In this document: piece by piece, positions 1 through 4,434 of the stretch
Position numbering within the stretch: position 1 is the first letter of the stretch
How the letters are laid out: the number at the start of each line of letters is the position of its first letter
From: Algoriphagus sp.
Lineage (GTDB): Bacteria > Bacteroidota > Bacteroidia > Cytophagales > Cyclobacteriaceae
NCBI GenBank assembly: GCA_023255285.1
Contig: JALRIY010000128.1
Location: 1-6,536 of the forward strand
DNA: 6,536 nt
Reading direction: 5' to 3'
Made by a program: the position numbers and the translations under genes
Notes under the pieces: generated by a model
What the model saw: the letters and a program-made list of their open reading frames with translations, nothing else
Databases searched by the model: none
What the model was told of the DNA's origin: nothing

Positions 1-90
1 ACCCTGGAAGCCCATCATCAATTTTTAAGTTACAACGAGCAGCTGGCGGAAATTTACCGACTTGTTTCACAGGATATTATCGATAGCTAA
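1..90 (+). CDS. C-terminal end of an unrecognised protein (partial)
   Basis: Frame 1 is open from the first base to the TAA at 88-90, giving the last 29 residues of a protein whose start lies outside the window. The tail is polar and probably helical (it contains HHQFLSYNEQLAEIYRLV and ends DIIDS). I do not recognise a family from so short a piece. The gene ends 3 bases before the stop codon of the opposing amidohydrolase gene, a tight convergent arrangement that favours a real coding end over a chance open frame. No terminator with a following T-run is visible after it, so its transcript probably runs into the opposing gene. Confidence 0.55.
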   Translation, partial: TLEAHHQFLSYNEQLAEIYRLVSQDIIDS

Positions 91-93
91 ATT

Positions 94-1395
94 TTACTTT
101 TTTGAACTCAACTTTCGGTCGAGTTCAAGCAAGGTTTGCAGCAGGACATTTGCTCCGTTGGCGATATCTTCTGGACTGGAGTATTCTTCGGGGGCATGGC
201 TAATACCATCTTTGCTTGGAATAAAAATCATGCCCATAGGGGCAATCCGAGCCATCTCTTGTGCATCATGTCCAGCTCCACTAGGAAGACTTAACGTGGT
301 CATTCCAAGTTTTTCCGCCTCTTGTTTGATGATTTTTCGAATTTCCGGGTCTGCAAGGGCCGGTTTGCTGGCTACTTCTATATGTTGGATGGCTAGGGTG
401 CTGCCACTTTCCTGTGCAAGCTGCTTGGCAATCGCTTCCAATTCTGAATAGAGCTTCCAGATTTTTTCAGAAGACAGATCACGGATCTCTAGGTTGAGTT
501 TCACCTCACCAGGGATTACATTGCCTGCCCCTGGAAAGGCTTGAATTTTTCCTACCGTGCCCACTTGCCGCCCTTCGTCCCGAGTGATAACTTCATTTAC
601 GGCCAAGATAAATTTAGCTGCAGGCAGTAGGGGATCCTTCCTTGCATCCATAGGGGTTGTCCCTGCATGGTTGGCTTTACCTTTGAAGGTAAACTCCCAC
701 CATTCAATAGCGACGATGCCTTCAACTACTCCTATGTCCAATTTTTTGGTGTCTAGATTGCCTCCTTGCTCTATGTGAAGTTCTAAAAATGCAGCGATAT
801 CTCCTTGGGTACGAGCGATACTGGAAATCTTGCTCGGGTCTCCACCCAAGACCCGGATACCCTCGGCATGAGTCATGCCAGCATTGCTCATGGTTTGAAG
901 CGCAGCTTCACTTAAGCCTCCAACTAGTGCGCGACTACCGATGACGCCACCCTCTTCGTTGGTGAACACAATCACTTCTAGGGGGTGCTCGGTTTGGATG
1001 CCGGATTCCGCTAAGGTTCGCACCACTTCTATAGCTCCCATTACCCCGACAGGACCATCGTAATCCCCTCCATTGGGTACCTCATCGATATGCGACCCAA
1101 GGCTTATCGGTTTTAAGTAGGGATTTTTACCAGCTTTTCGACCGATGATATTTCCTGCGAAATCCACGCTTACTTCCAAGCCTGCAGCAGCAAGTAGTTC
1201 CTTGACGAAAGGTCGGGCAGCAACGTCATGAACCGAGTAGGCCACTCGGTCTGAACCACCTTTTTCATTTTTCCCATAGGTGGCTAGGGTGCTGAGCGTT
1301 TGGGAAAGCCGCTCGGAATTCACTTGTAGGCTTTGGGCAGAGGAGGTACCAAGGCTTGCGAGGGCCATTGTGAAAGTTAGGAAGAGGTATTTCAT
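94..1395 (-). CDS. Exported M20-family amidohydrolase (N-carbamoyl-amino-acid hydrolase / allantoate amidohydrolase type)
   Basis: A 433-residue metallo-hydrolase of peptidase family M20, subgroup of N-carbamoyl-L-amino acid hydrolases, beta-ureidopropionases and allantoate amidohydrolases. These cleave a carbamoyl or ureido amide using two metal ions. Visible motifs: GSH (His102), GGDYDG (Asp113), NEEGG (Glu147/Glu148), ELHIEQG (His207) and GISHAPEE (His400) match the metal and catalytic residues. NHAGTTPM (about 242-249), NLEIRD (Arg305) and SGAGHDAQ (His376) are typical of this subgroup. The dimerisation lid spans roughly 225-335. ATG at 1395 is chosen because it begins a classic signal peptide (Met-Lys, hydrophobic core, SSAQ, likely cut after Ala20), so the enzyme is probably periplasmic. 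The longer frame uses a TTG at 1428 inside a terminator U-tract. The segment after NEEG is shorter than usual. Exact substrate cannot be told from sequence. Confidence 0.88.
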   Translation of the reverse strand: MKYLFLTFTMALASLGTSSAQSLQVNSERLSQTLSTLATYGKNEKGGSDRVAYSVHDVAARPFVKELLAAAGLEVSVDFAGNIIGRKAGKNPYLKPISLGSHIDEVPNGGDYDGPVGVMGAIEVVRTLAESGIQTEHPLEVIVFTNEEGGVIGSRALVGGLSEAALQTMSNAGMTHAEGIRVLGGDPSKISSIARTQGDIAAFLELHIEQGGNLDTKKLDIGVVEGIVAIEWWEFTFKGKANHAGTTPMDARKDPLLPAAKFILAVNEVITRDEGRQVGTVGKIQAFPGAGNVIPGEVKLNLEIRDLSSEKIWKLYSELEAIAKQLAQESGSTLAIQHIEVASKPALADPEIRKIIKQEAEKLGMTTLSLPSGAGHDAQEMARIAPMGMIFIPSKDGISHAPEEYSSPEDIANGANVLLQTLLELDRKLSSKK

Positions 1396-1426
1396 AGAAT
1401 TGGAAGTGAAGGAATCAGAAATATCC

Positions 1427-1455
1427 AAAAAAAAGTCCTTCAGAGGGAAGGACTT
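1427..1455 (-). terminator. Intrinsic terminator of the desaturase gene
   Basis: Read on the minus strand, a perfect 9-bp stem (AAGTCCTTC at 1455-1447 pairing with GAAGGACTT at 1441-1433) closes a 5-base loop. It runs directly into eight T residues (A-run 1427-1434 on the plus strand, the first T overlapping the stem foot). It begins 6 bases after the desaturase stop codon and ends 31 bases before the amidohydrolase ATG. This is the textbook form of a rho-independent terminator, so most desaturase transcripts should stop before the amidohydrolase gene. Confidence 0.88.
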
Positions 1456-1461
1456 AGTTGT

Positions 1462-2460
1462 TTATTTTAGCCAGGCAAGGCTGACTTCATCAGGAGCTTT
1501 GATTCGATCTGCCAAGCGCATGTATCTATCTGCAAGGTTAGCCAAATACTCCTGCGCTTTGGCAGCAGCAGCATCCAAGCCAGTGAGGGATTCGATTTTC
1601 CAGAAATCTACTAAGTGCTCGATGATTCTGGCATAATCCCAGCCGGTATAAACGCCTATTTTTTGGGTAATTTCTGAAAAGTCTTTGTAGATGCTTGGGC
1701 GGCTACTTCCTTCACCCATGAGGACAGCAGGCATGACGATATTTTTTCGCATCATTTTTTCAAATGCAGTTATAGCGCCACTTGGATCGATCTCAAAAAT
1801 TTTGGACATAAAGCTTTTGTAAGCCTTTTCATGTCTTGCCTCGTCTCCGGCAATCGTTTTACATATTTTTGACAGGACATGATCCCCTGCTTTGTCTGCA
1901 AGTTTGCCAGTATTCACGTGTGAAATTTTAGTGGCTCGCTCTTGAAAAGAGGTGTAAATCATGGCTTGATAGGGGTCGGAATCCGATTTAGGATCAAAGC
2001 CGTTGGTAATCAAGCGGTGAATAGTCTGCTCCACAGCACGCATGTCTATACGGCCAGTGAGATAGAGGTATTTGTTTAAGAGATCACCATGGCGATTTTC
2101 TTCTGCAGTCCAAGCTTTGGACCAGCGTACCCATCCAGATGGGGAGAGCAAGCTTCGCTCTACATTGATTCCTTCCAATAGATTGAAATAGGTTTGGTAA
2201 GAAGGCAAGGCTTCTTCCGTCACTAGATTACCCACCAAAGAAGTTAAAACCGTATCGGGTATTCCTGCTGCACGTTGCTGAAGTAATTTGACATCTTCCA
2301 TCGCCTCAGGATTGGAAAAATCTGGTAAAAAATCGGTTGGCTGCCAACAATCCTCTGGGTCTACAAGCACCGTATCTACTGCATGACCCACAAAGTCATC
2401 CAACTGGGAGATGACTTCCATGTTTTTTTCTAATTCGTAGTTGATTTCTTTAGCGTTCAT
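1462..2460 (-). CDS. Acyl-[acyl-carrier-protein] desaturase, soluble di-iron plant type
   Basis: A 332-residue soluble fatty acyl-ACP desaturase (ferritin-like di-iron fold, FA_desaturase_2 family). It introduces a cis double bond into an ACP-bound acyl chain using oxygen and electrons usually from ferredoxin. All six iron ligands are visible: Glu82 in TEEALP, Glu121 and His124 in AEENRH, Glu174 in SFQERAT, Glu207 and His210 in DEARHE. Also present are WQPTDFLPD near residue 39, W-x-R-W-x-x-AWTAEENRHG, and a C-terminal half closely resembling plant plastid stearoyl-ACP desaturases (FEIDPSG, MMRK, YTGWDYA, LTGL). Length is normal for the mature enzyme, but it ends early, at SLAWLK. The frame is open to an ATG at 2541, but ATG 2460 (MNAKEINYELEK) is preferred: the 27-residue extension is hydrophobic, does not fit a family N-terminus, and contains a promoter-like element. 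A strong terminator follows. Double-bond position is unknown. Confidence 0.93.
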   Translation of the reverse strand: MNAKEINYELEKNMEVISQLDDFVGHAVDTVLVDPEDCWQPTDFLPDFSNPEAMEDVKLLQQRAAGIPDTVLTSLVGNLVTEEALPSYQTYFNLLEGINVERSLLSPSGWVRWSKAWTAEENRHGDLLNKYLYLTGRIDMRAVEQTIHRLITNGFDPKSDSDPYQAMIYTSFQERATKISHVNTGKLADKAGDHVLSKICKTIAGDEARHEKAYKSFMSKIFEIDPSGAITAFEKMMRKNIVMPAVLMGEGSSRPSIYKDFSEITQKIGVYTGWDYARIIEHLVDFWKIESLTGLDAAAAKAQEYLANLADRYMRLADRIKAPDEVSLAWLK

Positions 2461-2497
2461 TGGATAGGCTTGATTTAGGTAGGGTAGCAACCAATTC

Positions 2498-2531
2498 CAA
2501 AGGTAAAGGAATAAAATCGAATACTCACCAA
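2498..2531 (-). promoter_or_regulatory. Candidate Bacteroidota-type promoter of the desaturase gene
   Basis: On the minus strand an exact TAnnTTTG box (TACCTTTG, 2505-2498) is preceded by TTG at 2531-2529 with a 23-base spacer. This matches the Bacteroidota primary-sigma pattern (TTG about -33, TAnnTTTG about -7), at the long end of the usual spacing. Transcription would begin near 2490, leaving about 30 bases of leader before the ATG at 2460. No other exact TAnnTTTG is seen on this strand in the divergent region. The element lies inside the longer open frame that starts at 2541, which argues against that start. Confidence 0.5.
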
Positions 2532-2745
2532 GTGATTCCATAGGCGGCGAATTCGGGGCTGGGAATCTAATTTACCTCCCTATTTTCATCCGTCTAGATA
2601 GAAGCTTGTTCAGTGTAAAATAGTTCATTAGTCTAGAAAACTCGTAGGTTTATTTTTAGAATTATCGAATTAAAATTAGATAAAAGGTTAATTTTTTAAG
2701 CAGGATAGTATCGCTGGAGATCTTTACGATAAACTTTTGTAACTT

Positions 2746-2776
2746 TTTGTTTCCTTTTTCAAAGCACTTATCTTTC
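2746..2776 (+). promoter_or_regulatory. Candidate promoter of the M19 dipeptidase gene
   Basis: TTTG at 2746-2749, a 19-base spacer, then TATCTTTC at 2769-2776, which matches the Bacteroidota -7 consensus TAnnTTTG at all but the last position. Initiation would fall near 2783, about 15 bases before the ATG at 2798. The region is rich in T-runs, so part of the match may be chance. Confidence 0.35.
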
Positions 2777-2797
2777 CTATTCTACTATTTTTGATTC

Positions 2798-4048
2798 ATG
2801 AAATACCACCTCCTTATTGGAATCGCACTACTCGTAGTAAGTTCCGTGACCGCGCAAGAAGCGCCTATCGATTACAAAAAGCTATCCGATATAGAGCGGC
2901 TGCAGGCAGCTCAAAAAATAGCGCAAACTACGATTATGGTAGATGGGCATGTAGACCTGCCTTACCGAATGAAAGTGGGGGGATTTACCTTGCAGCGGGA
3001 GATTTTGGACGTATCCGTGCGTACGCCAGACGGTAATTTTGACTACCCTCGTGCCAAAGAGGGGGGGCTCGATGCCCCTTTTATGTCAATTTACATTCCT
3101 GCCGCTAATCAGGTTATTCCAGGTGCTTCCAAAGCACTTGCAGACTCCTTGATTTTGATGACCGAAAGATTAGCGGCTACTTTTCCAGAAAAGTTTGCCA
3201 TGGCCTACAGCCCAAAAGATATCGAGGCAAACTTTGCTAAGGGCTTGATTTCATTGCCAATGGGAATGGAAAATGGGGCTGGGATTGAGGATGATTTAAA
3301 CAATGTGTCCTATTTCTACAAGCGTGGTATTCGCTACATTACCCTTACGCATGGCAAGGACAATCTCATCGGCGATGCGAGTTACGATACCTCCGCCACT
3401 TACGGTGGGCTTAGTGAGTTTGGCAAGAAGGTAGTAGCCGAAATGAATCGGGTAGGCATACTAGTTGATTTGAGTCATGTTTCAGACAATACCTTTCGAG
3501 ATGCCCTCGCGATTAGCAAGGTACCGGTAATTGCCTCACATTCTTCTGTCCGGAAATTTACGCCTGGCTTTGAGCGCAACATGAGTGATGAACTTATCTA
3601 TGCGCTAGCTAAAAATGGAGGGGTGATGCTTATTAATTTTGGAGGTACATTTATTGATTCTGCTTATGCTTCTGGTGCTTCCAAAGTTCGAGAGCATGTG
3701 GTCAATTGGCTTGCAGAAAATAACCTTTCGCGACGAGATCCTCAAGCTCAAAAGTACATCCAAGACTACACAGATTTGCACAACCCTTTTCCTACCGTAT
3801 CACGAGTAGCGGACCACTTTGATCACGTTGTTGAGCTGGTGGGGATAGACCATGTGGGTCTGGGGTCTGATTTTGATGGTGTGGGGGATTCCCTTCCTAC
3901 AGGATTAAAGGATGTGTCTATGTTTCCAAATCTCCTTGCAGAATTATTGAAAAGAGGGTATTCAAAAGAAGACCTTGAGAAAATTTGTTACAAAAATATC
4001 TTCCGGGTTTGGCAAGCAGTGGAGGATTTTGCTGCAAGCCAAAAGTAG
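2798..4048 (+). CDS. Exported M19 membrane-dipeptidase-family zinc dipeptidase
   Basis: A 416-residue member of peptidase family M19 (renal/membrane dipeptidase, amidohydrolase-type TIM barrel), which hydrolyses dipeptides with a binuclear zinc centre. The zinc set is complete: His51 and Asp53 in DGHVDLPYR, bridging Glu158 in GMENGAGI, His227 in VDLSHVSD and His248 in IASHSS, with the same 21-residue gap between the last two as in human renal dipeptidase. His185 in LTHGKDN, Arg260 in ERNMSDE and Asp358 in GLGSDFDGV match the conserved substrate and catalytic positions. The N-terminus (MKYHLL, hydrophobic core, SSVTAQ) is a signal peptide, probably cut after Ala19. There is no lipobox cysteine, so a soluble periplasmic enzyme is likely. 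ATG 2798 has no Shine-Dalgarno sequence, only an AT-rich leader. It stands alone, divergent from the desaturase. Some M19 members prefer D-amino-acid or other substrates, so exact specificity is open. Confidence 0.93.
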   Translation: MKYHLLIGIALLVVSSVTAQEAPIDYKKLSDIERLQAAQKIAQTTIMVDGHVDLPYRMKVGGFTLQREILDVSVRTPDGNFDYPRAKEGGLDAPFMSIYIPAANQVIPGASKALADSLILMTERLAATFPEKFAMAYSPKDIEANFAKGLISLPMGMENGAGIEDDLNNVSYFYKRGIRYITLTHGKDNLIGDASYDTSATYGGLSEFGKKVVAEMNRVGILVDLSHVSDNTFRDALAISKVPVIASHSSVRKFTPGFERNMSDELIYALAKNGGVMLINFGGTFIDSAYASGASKVREHVVNWLAENNLSRRDPQAQKYIQDYTDLHNPFPTVSRVADHFDHVVELVGIDHVGLGSDFDGVGDSLPTGLKDVSMFPNLLAELLKRGYSKEDLEKICYKNIFRVWQAVEDFAASQK

Positions 4049-4094
4049 GGTACCTAATGAGTTCTAGCTTCACTCGTGTACTCTCTTTTTTTCT

Positions 4095-4119
4095 CGCAAA
4101 GAAGAAAAGCCGCAAAGAA
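4095..4119. repeat. Degenerate CGCAAAG-type intergenic repeat
   Basis: CGCAAAGAA occurs twice, at 4095-4103 and 4111-4119, separated by a purine-rich 7-base spacer. It is followed at 4140-4149 by CTTCGTGTCC. From memory, strings of CGCAAAG units next to CTTCGTGTC-like sequence are dispersed in intergenic DNA of many Bacteroidota and other bacteria, so this looks like a decayed copy. Only the two 9-base units are seen directly; the assignment to a dispersed family is recollection. Confidence 0.45.
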
Positions 4120-4147
4120 AACTACTTAAACAGTGAAAACTTCGTGT

Positions 4148-4175
4148 CCTGTTAGGTAAACAGGCTAGTTTACCT
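4148..4175 (+). other. Two overlapping, mutually exclusive hairpins
   Basis: Hairpin A pairs CCTGTT (4148-4153) with AACAGG (4159-4164) over a 5-base loop. Hairpin B pairs AGGTAAAC (4154-4161) with GTTTACCT (4168-4175) over a 6-base loop. They share 4159-4161 so cannot form together. No T-run follows directly; the nearest is at 4193-4199. They could mark the dipeptidase transcript end or part of a long clpB leader, but 8-bp inverted repeats also arise by chance in a window this size. Confidence 0.35.
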
Positions 4176-4219
4176 TAAGGAATTCTTTTGCGTTTTTTTA
4201 ACAAAAATACCTTCTGATT

Positions 4220-4247
4220 TTTGAAAGGAAGGGTTCTTGGTAATTTG
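4220..4247 (+). promoter_or_regulatory. Weak promoter candidate for clpB
   Basis: TTTG at 4220-4223 is followed after 17 bases by TAATTTG (4241-4247), which resembles TAnnTTTG but is one base short. A similar short form, TAGTTTG, lies at 4369-4375 without an upstream TTG at the right distance. No exact consensus was found upstream of clpB, so the true promoter may be one of these or something else. Use of the first would give a leader of roughly 180 bases. Confidence 0.22.
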
Positions 4248-4391
4248 TGAGATGCATCATTTCTAAGTAGTTTCAGTCTGTAAAAGGCAGGTTTATTCTA
4301 GGTTTTCTGCCAAAATTTCATGTTTAAAGTCAATTTTTAGGTTATTTAGGACAGAATGGCTGAAATACTAGTTTGGAGGTCATTTTGCTGC

Positions 4392-4426
4392 TTGGGTTAC
4401 AACGAGTGTAAGGAAAACTAACCCGA
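4392..4426 (+). promoter_or_regulatory. Stem-loop in the clpB leader next to the start codon
   Basis: In the transcript, TTGGGTTA (4392-4399, read with one G-U pair) can pair with TAACCCGA (4419-4426), leaving a 19-base loop that contains the only purine-rich AAGGAAAA before the gene. The stem ends 8 bases before the ATG at 4435. A competing smaller hairpin, TTACA (4397-4401) with TGTAA (4407-4411), uses part of the same left arm. The placement suggests possible control of translation, but this is inferred from base pairing only. Confidence 0.35.
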
Positions 4427-4434
4427 ACCAAACT

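Larger units (their letters stand above)
2461..2797. other. Divergent intergenic region between desaturase and dipeptidase genes
   Basis: This AT-rich 337-base stretch separates two divergently transcribed genes. It holds a candidate promoter for each gene and two copies of GTCTAGA (2592-2598 and 2631-2637). A weak AT-only inverted repeat (AAAATTA 2672-2678 / TAATTTT 2689-2695) is probably compositional. No convincing open frame or RNA gene is visible; short frames crossing it are continuations of neighbouring genes in wrong frames. Confidence 0.6.
4049..4434. other. Non-coding stretch before clpB
   Basis: The 386 bases between the dipeptidase stop and the clpB ATG contain no credible protein-coding gene. 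They hold a degenerate CGCAAAG intergenic repeat near the start (4095-4119), overlapping hairpins at 4148-4175, a T-run at 4193-4199, a weak promoter candidate near 4220-4247, and a stem-loop just before the clpB start (4392-4426). No CIRCE operator (TTAGCACTC-N9-GAGTGCTAA) is present. No clear terminator with an adjacent U-tract follows the dipeptidase gene. Confidence 0.6.

Noticed and set aside
62..451. 129-codon plus-strand open frame over the amidohydrolase 3' half
   Set aside because: It is antisense to a gene with full family motifs and its translation shows no recognisable domain. The frames at 557-778 and 1280-1636 are rejected for the same reason.
2672..2695. AT-only inverted repeat AAAATTA / TAATTTT
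   Set aside because: It consists only of A and T in AT-rich DNA, where such pairings are frequent, and has no T-run or gene end attached.
2791..3036. 81-codon plus-strand frame overlapping the dipeptidase start
   Set aside because: It is an alternative frame of the dipeptidase gene, whose signal peptide and zinc motifs fix the real frame.
3918..4115. 65-codon minus-strand frame overlapping the dipeptidase end
   Set aside because: It is mostly antisense to conserved dipeptidase sequence and extends into repeat DNA, with no supporting motif.
4057..4155. 32-codon plus-strand frame starting 8 bases after the dipeptidase stop
   Set aside because: It runs through the CGCAAAG repeat, giving a Lys/Arg-rich peptide typical of translated repeats, and lacks a ribosome site or family resemblance.
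29..4406. GTTACAACGAG shared by 29-39 and 4396-4406
   Set aside because: An 11-base match, one copy in coding sequence and one in the clpB leader, without flanking similarity; most likely coincidence.
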